The position numbers and the translations under genes are program-made. The notes below the pieces were generated by a model. The model saw only the letters and a list, made by a program, of their open reading frames with translations. It searched no databases and was not told the origin of the DNA. 64,000 nucleotides of DNA from Platerodrilus igneus. Taxonomy: Eukaryota; Arthropoda; Insecta; Coleoptera; Lycidae. The first letter of the stretch is position 1. Every line of letters starts with the position of its first letter. The stretch is from the NCBI GenBank assembly GCA_036346225.1, contig JARFIW010001670.1:6696001-6760000 (forward strand). The letters run 5' to 3'. Below, in pieces: positions 24,287-34,986 of the stretch.

Positions 24287-25375
24287 ATGGATTTACAAAC
24301 AAGAATTGGTTTAGTTCAGTGCTATTATGAATCCGGCAGAAATTACACCGCTGGATTACGAAGATTTCGCACGAGAATGGGTTTGAGAGCGGGACCCTGT
24401 CAAATGAAAGCGTACCGCAATTTGATACAAAAATTTGAAAGAACAGGGTCTGTAACTGACTTACCAAGATCAGGAAGACCAATAATTAGTGATGTCCAAG
24501 TTGCAGAGGTTCTTCATGAAAATCAAGACATAGCCAGAAGCAATTCACTCGCAATCAGCAGTGCAAATGCGATATCCAAGCGATTGCAAATGCCGTATAC
24601 CACGGTTTGGAAAATTTTACGCAAAATTCTAAACATGTATCCATATAAACTGAAAATGCTGTTTGAATTAAAGGACGCAGATTTGGCTACTAGGTACGAT
24701 TTTTCTTTGCGAGTAATGGCTCAGATGGAAATTGAATGGTTATTCCGTATTTTATGGACAGATGAGGCACATTTTACTCTGAATGGTGGAGTCAATACTC
24801 AAAACTGTAGAATGTGGTCTGCAGAAAATCCGCAACAAATCGTTCAAAAAGGTCTTCATGACAAGAAAGTCACCGTTTGGTGCGGTTTTACAGCTGATTT
24901 TATTATTGGTCCGTATTTCTACGAGGAAATGCAGAATGGACAAGCCGTATCTGTAACTGTAAATGGTGAACGATACTTGCAAATGTTACAAAATTATGTT
25001 ATTCCACAGCTGCAAAACGAGCACTACGGAATTGAAAACATCATTTTATGCAGGATGGAGCACCCCGCACATTTTTCGACCAGTCAAAGAATTGTTAACC
25101 AACGTTTTCAAGATCGCGTGTTAAGCAGACATTTCGTAAATTCATGGCCACCAAGATCACCTGATCTAAACCCAGCGGATTACTGGCTGTGGGGTTATTT
25201 AAACAGTTTAGTGTTTAGAAGACGACCAACTACGCTACAAGAATTAAAAGACAGTATTACGGAGCAAATTGGTACAATTCAACCAGAAATGTTACGAAAT
25301 GCTGTGTGCAATTTGGAGGTAAGGATGGTGATCTTACAACAACAAAATGGAGGTCATATTGAGCAATTGCCGTAA
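24287..25375 (+). CDS. IS630/Tc1-type transposase (DUF4817 type), open frame but second catalytic Asp scrambled
   Basis: The 362-aa ORF starts at the ATG of MDLQTRIGL. In-frame sequence continues upstream only through a non-ATG start. The N-terminal half (about residues 1-110) is the helix-turn-helix region of this insect family, with FERTGSVTDLPRSGRP and SKRLQMPYTTVWKIL. The DDE_3 catalytic domain follows: first Asp in WTDEAHF (D159), and third acidic residue in SPDLNPADYWLWG (D298). The second block, normally QDGAPAHF, reads CRMEHPAHF. The DNA at 25041-25066 fits one lost T and one gained C about 15 bases apart, which keeps the ORF open but replaces the Asp expected at residue 257. The expected spacing to the third residue is 40. 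The product should bind ends but not cut. Confidence 0.9.
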   Translation: MDLQTRIGLVQCYYESGRNYTAGLRRFRTRMGLRAGPCQMKAYRNLIQKFERTGSVTDLPRSGRPIISDVQVAEVLHENQDIARSNSLAISSANAISKRLQMPYTTVWKILRKILNMYPYKLKMLFELKDADLATRYDFSLRVMAQMEIEWLFRILWTDEAHFTLNGGVNTQNCRMWSAENPQQIVQKGLHDKKVTVWCGFTADFIIGPYFYEEMQNGQAVSVTVNGERYLQMLQNYVIPQLQNEHYGIENIILCRMEHPAHFSTSQRIVNQRFQDRVLSRHFVNSWPPRSPDLNPADYWLWGYLNSLVFRRRPTTLQELKDSITEQIGTIQPEMLRNAVCNLEVRMVILQQQNGGHIEQLP

Positions 25376-25431
25376 CCTGTTTTGGGCATACTAAATCCCA
25401 TTTCATAAGCAATTAGATTTCATTTATTTCT

Positions 25432-25497
25432 TGTTATTAACTTAATTTGTTAAAAAGTTATCATAATTTAAAATATATCCCTTACTTTATGATAACC
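25432..25497 (-). repeat. Right terminal inverted repeat
   Basis: Inverted copy of 24048-24113, lying 56 bases after the transposase stop. Confidence 0.92.
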
Positions 25498-28400
25498 TTA
25501 TATAATTCACACCCAACTAATAATAGTTGTCGCCGTAAGTATATTCCGACGATTTGAGCGAAGTAAGATTGGTAGCGATGTTACATCTTTGGTTACGCGA
25601 TGATTAACTTAAAAATGGTAACAAAGAAAATACAAACCCAATTTTCCGTGAAGGAATTTAACAAGCGATGCAGAGTCAGAAAACCAGCAAGTTTTACAAT
25701 TTCACATAACGTTCTGGTTCTAACTTTATCATGGCGTGATCTTGTAAGTTCTGCTAATTCATTCTTGGGACACAACTTTTTGTGGTCGACACCTGATGGA
25801 ACACATTTTACATTAGTAGTAACTGAATTTATTTGTCTTCAAGCAAAATATGTTAAGTCCCACTTCTATTTTAGAATTGCCATCTTATTAAAGGAGATCG
25901 CATATTTAGCACAAACGAAACTAAAACTGTTTTTTAAAAAGGATTTGATGAGCTATATCCATCGTACTACTAACTTTTGGTTTTCGTTCTCACAAGCTAA
26001 CTTCTCGCCATCAAAGAAAACCCGATTAACAACGAATATACCTCAACGTGTATAACAATAAGATAAGGAATGTAGATACAGCCACTCGCGTGAAGTCATG
26101 TACTTGTAGGATGTTTTACCTAACTTTCGCATAAAATTGTAGAAATTTAACATGTCAATTAGTAAGTCGTATCAAGGTAGTAAAGCGGAAACTCCCATGC
26201 ATGGAAAGTTGTATTTGTCAAGGTTGCGAAAAACACGTACACCACATTGCAATATCTCTGAAAACAAATGTTCTAATCACTAAATACTACGCTTTTCCAT
26301 GCTATATCAAAATTGGATAGATTGAAGCACTTAAAATAACTATATATACCAATAAAACCTACAGGGTAATGTATAAACAATTGTTTAAATTGAGAAAGCG
26401 ATTGAAATTGTTAATACCCGTTTGACCGTGAAAAGAACGCAAGCAATATAGGATGTAATTACATACCAACGATAATATTTCCATCAGGAAACTGTTGCAA
26501 ATCAACCGCTGTCTCACATACAAATCTTGGTTTTAATACAAATCTTGCAACATTGCCATATGGTTTCTGGAAAATAGTGAACCGTTGTATAGTGCGTTTA
26601 ACGAACAGAATCGGTAAGTGCTCTTTTCATAAATGAGCGCCAAGTTTAAATTTTGTATTGGTTGACCGGTTTCACACAATCACTTCATAAATTTTGTATG
26701 GTGAACAAAAATTTTCAATTAGTTTTTCACACGTATTGTTGTTACCACAATGTGTTAATTTGTTCGCTATGAATCAAGCTTGTGCTTTGTTCATACCCGC
26801 AACTAACCCCATCTTATTATTTCAATTATCTGTTCGTTAAACCCACTATTATCTCCATATTTTTATTAGAATCGTTCATTCTAGGTATGCATATTATTGC
26901 TTTTTAAGTTATATTGGATTTTGTACAAACAATGCGAAGTTGCCGCATCTAGTTCTTGAATAATAGATTTGCTTTTATTATTTTTCAGTCAGTTGTTCCG
27001 TATCGTTTCAGTGTAATAAAACTCGTAAAATAAAATGTAGCTTTGCCTTACCAGTATACTAAATTATTCGTTGTGTTGCTTATTTGTTTTATGGTTACTT
27101 TTGTGGCCTAATTAAATCCCAAATGTACTTCTGCCGTGTTTTAATTTTAGGCCTTTTTTCTCAGCGTATACAACGTTATACACACCTTGCTCTAAAATCT
27201 AGCGCTTATTAATCGTTTTTTAACAAAGACTCAATTATAAACTATATGAACAAAGCTTTATATATTTCTGATAGATTTGTAGAACAGTTTCTCACGCGTC
27301 CACTCTCTCGATTTTCAATCCATGTTAATGCCATCGTTTACATACGTACTTTCGGCTGTTTGAGATTTTATTTGGCAGGACACGAAAATACATATCTGAT
27401 TGTCACGAGAAAAGCGATAGTAATTCACATCAAGCACACCGAGCAAGTATATTTAAAGGAATTTAGATTAAAGCGAGTCTGGTGGCGAGTTCGTGCCAAT
27501 ATAAAGCACTTCGCGGTACATTTTATATGTCGAATTTACACAAAGTTTGGCAGCATTGAAATGGTTGCGCATGTTGACATTAAATTGTGTGACATTCCGT
27601 CGTATCATTAACATTTAATGGGAATTATACTAATGCTACCGCCATATTTTACTATACAAAGGGAACATGTGTTCGGCTTGTTTTGTTCAGGTACTTGCAA
27701 TGTTTCAATGGCACTATTCTTCGCGTTTAAATGGTGCGGGCTTCATAACTACCCACCCGTATTTATGGCGGTGGTATGCCGTAATCAAACACATAGCGGT
27801 GCATTCGGCCATTTTCATTATGCTCTCTGGGGATTCTAGGGCCACTGCATGATAAAATCCTGTTACCGGTTGCTATAGCTACGGCACCAGTCGGTGTCCC
27901 CAGGATAATTTGGTTATAGGACCTGCAGTTGGCGACGCCGACGACGTCGATGTCGACCGACACTCATTTCGCTAAAATAAACACTGGAGTTGCTGCAATA
28001 TTGATGTAAGTTTGTGTGTGTTTAAAACTGATTTGTTTACACGTCTCCGTTGTACTAACATATTTAACACATGGTGTTCGTAGCACTGAATGTGTTCGAT
28101 ATTAAATTGGCAAATGTCCAATGATTTCGCTTTCTTTTTATCATATGTCGGTAAAACGTGGTGCATACGGCACAGTCTGTGACTCACGAGACGCAACGAA
28201 ATTATGTTCGCACGGTCAGTTACCCTCGAATAATGCTCAAAGGGAGTAGTTTAGGACCCTCGTTTCTCGTTGATACAAACAAAATGAAAAGTAAGCCGCT
28301 TTTGATTGATCGTTCCTCAACAAAAATAGTCAAACGTGAAACTGCCAGCTTCAATAACGTCACGTATTACGTGCTTCCGAAACGAAAGTATGCGTGTAGG

Positions 28401-30780
28401 AAGATATTTCGCTCAGCATTGAATTTTATAGAGGTTCTTAACGTTACAGCAAAGGGTTGATGATTATGGTGTCAAACGGCCATCAAAGATCGTCTTTTAT
28501 GACAGGTGGTTTTACACTTACGGTGGTTACAATGTTGTAATAATAATATGGTTTATGTAGTAAGTTCAGTTTTAAACTTGTGGTGAAAACGCTCATCGCT
28601 ACAAGATCCTTTGTCCTATTATATTTTTATAGTCATTTTAACTGTTGGATACGATTTTTTATGGTAAAATAATTTTTACGGTTATGTTCGTACAGTAACA
28701 CTATACCATTTAAAAAGGAAATTCTCCAACACTGAACTCTCAACACCTCAATTACATATTTATATTATCAAAACATTTTATAAAAATCCATTGTCCTTAT
28801 TCTATTTGTTTTCCAAATTGTACTTCCATTCGTTAGACAGAAACACTAGATTTACTACAGCGCTAACAAGAACCGTAATTGAATGTTTAGTACCGTGTTA
28901 TAAATAGAAAAAACTATTATATAACTGTGGAAACTAAATTTCATGAAAAACCCTAGGTATAATGAGTATAATGGCAGAAATTTTTGTGTATTATTTGTAA
29001 CTAACTCACGATTGCTCGCAAATATCAATGAGTGCGTGACTGGAGTCTGCAGATTATTTTGACTCCTTGAAGCTACCCTCTAGCGGCATCCTCATTTTCC
29101 ATAGAGGATAAAATAAAATTTTGCACAAATTTAATTTTTTCTATTAAAAGTGCTTTGAATAATAATAAGAAGTAAATAATACATTGTATACAAAAGAATC
29201 GATATTTAAGGTATGTAAACCAATACGCATTTATATTTTTTGCATGTAGATCATAATAGGACCAGACAATATTGGGAAACACAATAATAACGTTACTATT
29301 TTGCCTACTTTTGTAAAAATCTATCTCTACTTCTGAGCGCTCAAGCTCATATACTCAGCAGGAAGGTTACATTTGAACCAGAGGACACTAGCACGCGTAA
29401 TTAAGTCTTAAAGTGTCTGTGACAAAGTAACTGAAGAAAAGAGGAAAGTCAGAGCTTGTATTAGCATTTTTACTTACACTAATGCAAACTTATTATTTGT
29501 TACTGCTGCACATGTTTGAAAGCCACGCCATATGTTTTAGCGCATTCGGATCCGTTTTTCATTTAGAGGTAAGTGGCAAACCCTATTTTTGGAATGTTGC
29601 CGACTTTCTACTGCTTTTCTGATTTTTTTTAAAGGGAAAAATGATAGTTTAGCTACTCGCGTCAATTTTGATTGATCAAAGTTGGTAGCATATGTGTAGT
29701 GCAGTTTTGGCCGAAAATCTAGTCGGTAATCTACACTTAGCTAAAAATTCGGTGTCTCGATAAAATACTGAAAACCTCGACTGTACTAACAAGAATGGTT
29801 GTCGATTCACTCAGTAGGGAGGGTGGTGTAGGTGTTTAAAAGGGTCCCGGAATACTATCATGTGTCTTAATCAGAAAGTATCTTGGATGCCACCTTATCT
29901 TGAAAGACGGGAATTTCTGTGGAAAAAATCCAGACAGAGTAGCAAGATAATGCCAAAACCTGAAACCAGGAAAGTGATTCATGCCTACGCTTCACACGAG
30001 CAATAATCAAGTATACTAATGCTAAAACCAACTTAAAATAAACGTTAACAATAAGGACACTAATATACTTACTTAAAAACTGCTAACTGAAAAGAAGGTT
30101 TCCAAAATCAAATGTTAAATTACCGAAATATTAATCACACCTCTAGGTAATTGCAATATATTTTATTAAATCAAGGCTGGAACTATTATCTTTTCATTAG
30201 TTGTGAAAAACACAATCGTTATCGTTATAAGTACATATAAACATTCTTAAACAAAAAAAAAACATATCAAAAATTACTCAACTTAATGGAAAACGCTTTC
30301 GATGAACAAAATTACTTTCTTAATTTTTAAACTAATAACAGGAACGTCGTACTATGGGCAGGTTTATAGATTTATGCAATTAAATAAAAATGTTCGTTTA
30401 TGTATGGTACCGTAGGTTGTAGTTTCAGAAGGTTCATGTAAATACCTGATTAGTGACATTTGGCTCTAGATACCTCGGCAACAACTAAAACCCATTATTT
30501 CTTGGACTGTATTCGTTTTAACCAGATCTACTGGGATTTCTGCTTATAAGTACCATAGGAAACTCGAAAATAGATTAATTTTCAACAAGGCACGAACCAC
30601 GTCGAATTAAAGTGGAAAATTACGCACCAGTAACAATTAATGAAAAGTCAGTAATTTATTAAAAGTGAAAAATTGAAAGTGCCAATATGTGCAACGAAGA
30701 ATAGCCGTTCTACGCGTAAACGTAAGATAAAATATTGATTGAATTTTATTTTAATTATTTCACAATTTAGTGCTTCAAAT
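25498..30780. other. About 5 kb without a recognised gene
   Basis: The longest open frames are 25600-26055 (+, 151 codons) and 27246-27611 (+, 121 codons). Neither has a motif I recognise. A CpG-richer stretch lies at about 27800-27960. A dispersed repeat copy lies at 29690-29910. Confidence 0.4.
29690..29910 (-). repeat. Unclassified dispersed repeat, copy 2
   Basis: Inverted relative of 6430-6600. Conserved blocks in the same order are separated here by about 60 extra bases between GATACTT and the AGTACAGTCGAGG block. Confidence 0.5.
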
Positions 30781-30852
30781 AAAGATCCGAATAAAGATCC
30801 GATTAAAGATCCGAGTAAAGATCTAAATGTAGATCAAAAAGTATATCTAAAC
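30781..30852. repeat. 12-bp minisatellite
   Basis: AAAGATCCGAAT and close variants repeat six times and decay rightward. In one frame it reads KDPN-type repeats, but no ORF of useful length surrounds it. Confidence 0.85.
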
Positions 30853-31595
30853 GTCTAAATGTATCTCTAGATGTACCTACAAATGAAAATCCAAAGATAC
30901 TTCGAAAATTCTTACAAGGAATAAACGTAAAAATACTAAAAGTTACTCCAGAAATCCTAGGGGAAAATACAAGCAACCATTAATCTATCACTTTGGCGAA
31001 CAAGTGAAGCAAGTCGAACTGTAATCAAGGGATGCTGACTACTGATAATATGAGGCAATTCCAGTGACGAGCAAGGAAAACTTAGGTTAGAGATCTTAAA
31101 ATTTTTATTTGTTAAAGACTGTTTCAATTTTAATATTTGCTATATATTATATATCTGTAAGGGCCAACAAAAAGGTCAATTAAGTATTTGAAAAATAGAG
31201 AAAACATCTTTGAACGTTCGAAAGGCACTTAAGAGTAATTACAAAGATATTTTTGCTAGCTTTCAGGAAAATTAAATTTGGTGAATGTGAATAATTTATT
31301 CAGGGGCTAATTTTTGAATTGACATAAAACTGTACATATTATCAATCATTATACTGTGTAATTTTGGATTGCTTCATTTAAATTATTTCAATAGATAGAA
31401 AGAAAAGGGGTTAAACAATCTTTATTGTTGTGAAGTAGGGCATTCTGTGTTTAATAGATTGAGTTAGTCGTGGAAAAACAAATTCAAGAAATCATAGGAT
31501 TTTAAAAATTCACACCAATAAGAAATAGCATAAAAGGGCATTATCACAGCAAATAAAAATAACACCCAATCGTGGGACTAAAAGGAATATCACGG

Positions 31596-31597
<2 letters not shown>

Positions 31598-31641
<44 letters not shown>
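31598..31641. repeat. (TA)n microsatellite
   Basis: About 44 bases of alternating AT. It produces Ile-Tyr repeats in a spurious minus-strand ORF. Confidence 0.97.
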
Positions 31642-31643
<2 letters not shown>

Positions 31644-31760
31644 ATGTGATAAGAAGTTCAGAAAAGGTCATTGAACACCACATTCTGTGAGAAAAGAGAC
31701 CCAAAACAGAAAGTTGAATTTTCAAATATTTAGTTTTAATCCTGTATAATATTCCTAGTA
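31642..31760. repeat. Repeat shared with 15850-15975
   Basis: ATTGATGTGATAAG, then AGGTCATTGAA, then CCTGTATAAT correspond in order to 15850-15975. Class unknown; it may belong to the Penelope-like remnant there. Confidence 0.45.
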
Positions 31761-32389
31761 AGATAGCTTTAAGCTTTATTCCTTTAGCACACAAGTGAAA
31801 CCCCATGTAAAACAACACGCTCTAAGTACATATAGTGTTGAGACATAACATTTAAAAACGAAGCCCAATCTTAAAACAAATCTAATCCGTGCAAATGCAA
31901 AACATACAATGATTAAACAACCCGTGTGTAAAAAGTTAGCCTTTTGAAAAATATTAGTCAAAAACAAGTTTTATTGCATTTATGCAGACTGAAAGAACCG
32001 TAAGCGGGTTTTGTGGTGTAAAGGTTTATTTACTTTAAGAATACTAAATAACTTCAATCCTTTTTAAGAATATCATTTAATATTATACAAACGCAGAAAA
32101 TTACAATAGGGAGAGAGACGCCAACGATCTATTTTATTCATTATAAAAGATCTCATTTTTTTTCGATCCCACAAAATTTTGAACCGAAAGGCAATTAACT
32201 ATAGGAACACAAGAAATGACGGTTAATTGTTACATCATAGGATGACTCACAACTCCTAGAACGACATTAAAATTGTGTTATATAAAAGCCGGAATATAAT
32301 GAAAAGGGGGCATTCAAAATTTGAACATGTCATTCGACATTCGATCATTGATAGATAGTTTCTGAATTGCTTTTTATGGAACGCAACAA

Positions 32390-32390
<1 letters not shown>

Positions 32391-32429
<39 letters not shown>
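32391..32429. repeat. (TA)n microsatellite
   Basis: About 39 bases of alternating AT. Confidence 0.97.
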
Positions 32430-32431
<2 letters not shown>

Positions 32432-33211
32432 CTTTCGAAAATTGATGAAGTATACTTCTGCGTATCAAGATAAATTAAAATGGAAATCTAAAAATTTGAA
32501 CTAGGAATTTTTCGATGTAGTTTTAATTCTAAATGGAAAAGATCTTTAGATAGCAACTATAATCAAAGACAGGTGGTAATGAAGCTATGGAGACCAGCAA
32601 ATATTTGACGAAAGTGTGACTTTGCTTTAAACCCTTAGAAAGACAATTGTGTACCATTAAGTAGATTAAGCTAGTATAAGATTTTTGTGTTACTTTTAAA
32701 TGGATAATTTGTGTAATTTTGATATCAACTCTTGAGGTGGTTTGACCCTTACAAAAAATCTGCTCAAGGTTGTTAACCAACCACACTTAGGTGGAGTAGT
32801 AGAAGAATATTTAAATTATCCATCAAAATTTTAAAGAAAATTTTGTACCTTACATATGAAATGTTTTGGCGTTTTTTAATTATTAACAAGGATTAGGTGA
32901 TGATTGTATTAATGTATAAGTAGTAATGAAATGTTGTTTCTTTCTAGATTCTAGATTGGTTGTAAATAGCATTTATAAGCATTATTTATATCTGTGTATG
33001 TAACTTTTTCAATTAATGTGCCTAGAAGAATTATAACTGCAATGTTGTTATTTCTTTTTCATTTCATTTTCGTGAAGTACGCAGCATATCTATTGCTGAG
33101 TTGACAAGAAAAAACGGGCGTATTTAGGTAAGAATTCACATTTCCTATGTAGCTAGCATTCATACCACATTCCTTGGCTCCCAACGTTTGACTAGCCTAT
33201 TTCGTAATATT

Positions 33212-33215
<4 letters not shown>

Positions 33216-33264
<49 letters not shown>
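33216..33264. repeat. (TA)n microsatellite next to TIR element copy 1
   Basis: About 48 bases of alternating AT, directly abutting the element that follows. Confidence 0.97.
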
Positions 33265-33265
<1 letters not shown>

Positions 33266-33268
<3 letters not shown>

Positions 33269-33595
33269 TAATAAAATGAAATAAGAATTTAGATTTTTAT
33301 GCAAAGCCCAAATGATCATATCAAATAGAGCTAGTAATTGGAAGATGGAAAATATAAGGTCTTGGACAGGACTCGAACCTGCATCTTTGTCTTTCGCGGA
33401 CCATGCGTTTTTCAATTACGCCACCGAGACGGACGACGACAATTGGAAAATTTACAAATCTGAATCGTGTACACAAACAATCATCAACCTAACTTTTCAA
33501 TTACGTTTAGCGTTTTTGTCAATCATATCTGACATTATCAAGTTTTTGACTTATGTCATTTATATACAGGAAGTTTCTCCAAACAAAATTATAAT
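33266..33595 (-). mobile_element. tRNA-like-core element, copy 1 (right terminus missing)
   Basis: Collinear with 34494-34790 over about 320 bases, including a left terminal region (GAAATAAGAATTTAGA-type), CCCAAATGATCAT, the tRNA-like core, and TCATATCTGACATT ahead of GTTTTTGACTTATGTCA. Homology stops near 33590. No inverted right terminus was found downstream, so this copy is truncated or has lost its end. A long TA tract lies against its left side. Confidence 0.75.
33359..33430 (-). ncRNA. tRNA-like sequence (72 nt) inside a repeat; not an ordinary tRNA gene
   Basis: On the minus strand it folds as a cloverleaf: acceptor GTCTCGG with CCAAGAC (6 of 7 pairs), D stem GCGT/ACGC, anticodon stem with one mismatch, T stem GCAGG/CCTGT. 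The B-box GGTTCGAGTCC is a perfect match to the pol III consensus. The anticodon loop CGCGAAA lacks the invariant T33 and has formal anticodon CGA. The T arm resembles insect tRNA-Arg. It is embedded in a repeat with a second copy, so it is best read as a tRNA-derived promoter module. Confidence 0.7.
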
Positions 33596-34442
33596 ACATA
33601 TCTGAAGCTTTGAAAATATTTGATTTATTGTTTTTATGTGATGTTTAGAAGATAAATTCAAACCACATTAAGCTGCATCAACTGCAAGTACGAATTAAGT
33701 TGCTCGTCTTTAATTAGTAAATGTAACTAGTTTACACGTTCTGTTTATCTTAAAATGTCAGTCTCTTCTCGAAGGATTAGAAACTTTACAGAAAGCGCTG
33801 TGTTCCGTTTCAAGATAATTTCAAGTCCTCTTTGAGAAGGAATAACTACGCCTTTTGTGTAAGACATCAATGCCTAAAGAAACACTGCATATAAAATGTG
33901 TAATGAGCTCTAAATATACACAACTGCAGGTCGGAAAGTTATTTTGATTTTGGTACTGTTGTCACTGGTTAGGCCTGTTCTGTTGATTAAGAACTCTGCT
34001 GCACGATTCAAATTAAATATAAAACCAAATAAATATACACTATTTTAAACTAGATACGTATTTTAAGCACCAATTGAGCATTATCAATTGCAACACTTTA
34101 AAACGCAGTGTTCTCGAACCCTTGTGAGGATATTCTCCTAGCAACGTAGACTGGAGAATATACAATTACCTCATGTTACTTTGAGCACCTAGCGGTATAT
34201 TTCTCGCCGTACAAGCTGGTAATTCCGCAGCACTAAGTAAATTGTCACACAAAAGAACATATTAGGTAAGATATTATCTACCTGAAGTGTGGATTTTCGG
34301 TGAACAAAATAACTAAAATAAACGTTATGTAAACGTACAATATGGAATAGAAGAATGATAAGATTTAAGTTACCTTAATTTTTAATTTCATCGTCAAATT
34401 ATTTATTTTTTTGGTGCATCTTTGTCTCCTTAGTCCACAACT

Positions 34443-34491
34443 GTGTGTGTGCGTGTGCGTGCGCGTGCGGCTGTGCGTGCGTGTATATATA
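34443..34491. repeat. TG/CG alternating tract ending in TA
   Basis: About 50 bases of GTGTGCG-type alternating purine-pyrimidine sequence, ending in TATATATATA against the left end of the next element. Z-DNA-prone. Confidence 0.9.
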
Positions 34492-34493
34492 TA

Positions 34494-34892
34494 GTGAATA
34501 AGATGAAATAATAACTTAGACTTTTATGCTAAGCCCAAATGATCATTTCAAATCGAGTTAGTAATTGAAAGATGGAAAATATAAGGCCTTGGACAGGACT
34601 TGAACCTGTATCCTGGTTTTGCCGGAACTATGCGTTTACCAATTACGCCACCGAGACCGATGACGACAATTGGGAAATTTACAAATTTAAATCGTGTACA
34701 CAACTATACATAAACCTAACTTTCAATTACGTTTGGCATTTTTGTCAATCATATCTGACATTGTCAAGTTTTTGACTTATGTCAGTTATAGACAGTAAGC
34801 TACGCTCAAAATTGCGGCTATAAGCCAAGTATTAAATATATAAATATTTGTGCTTTGCATAAAAGTCTAAGTTATTATTTCATATTATTCAC
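34494..34892 (-). mobile_element. MITE-like element (399 bp) with TIRs, TA duplication and tRNA-like core, copy 2
   Basis: The ends are inverted repeats: 34494-34539 starts GTGAATAAGATGAAATAATA, and the reverse complement of 34847-34892 matches it with three differences in 46. A TA flanks each side (34492-34493 and 34893-34894), as in Tc1/mariner-type insertion. Between the ends lie the tRNA-like core at 34586-34657 and non-coding sequence. It could be a MITE that captured a tRNA-derived SINE, or a SINE inserted into a MITE before the MITE spread. Because two loci share the left end and the core, the combination predates at least one insertion. Confidence 0.8.
34586..34657 (-). ncRNA. tRNA-like core, copy 2
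   Basis: A-box TGGCGTAATTGG (34639-34650) and B-box GGTTCAAGTCC (34596-34606) have starts 44 bases apart, exactly the tRNA spacing. The D and T stems pair perfectly, and the acceptor has one mismatch and one G-T pair. The anticodon loop CCGGCAA again lacks T33 and differs from copy 1, which argues against a functional tRNA. Confidence 0.7.
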
Positions 34893-34941
34893 TAATACGA
34901 TAGTATTTATCAACTCATCTCGTGTAATTAACTATCTAAAA

Positions 34942-34950
<9 letters not shown>

Positions 34951-34985
<35 letters not shown>
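34951..34985. repeat. (TA)n microsatellite
   Basis: About 35 bases of alternating AT. Confidence 0.97.

Positions 34986-34986
<1 letters not shown>

Larger units (their letters stand above)
24048..25497 (+). mobile_element. IS630/Tc1-type DNA transposon, about 1.45 kb, with TIRs
   Basis: Terminal inverted repeats of about 66 bp (24048-24113 and 25432-25497) begin with the same 32 bases, starting GGTTATCATAAAGTAAGGGA, and enclose one long transposase ORF. A TA duplication would be expected for this superfamily, but the flanks read CTA on the left and TTA on the right, so the exact TSD is unresolved. The element looks structurally complete. Confidence 0.9.
30853..33215. other. AT-rich intergenic DNA between microsatellites
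   Basis: No gene was recognised. It contains two TA tracts and a short repeat at 31642-31760. Confidence 0.4.
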
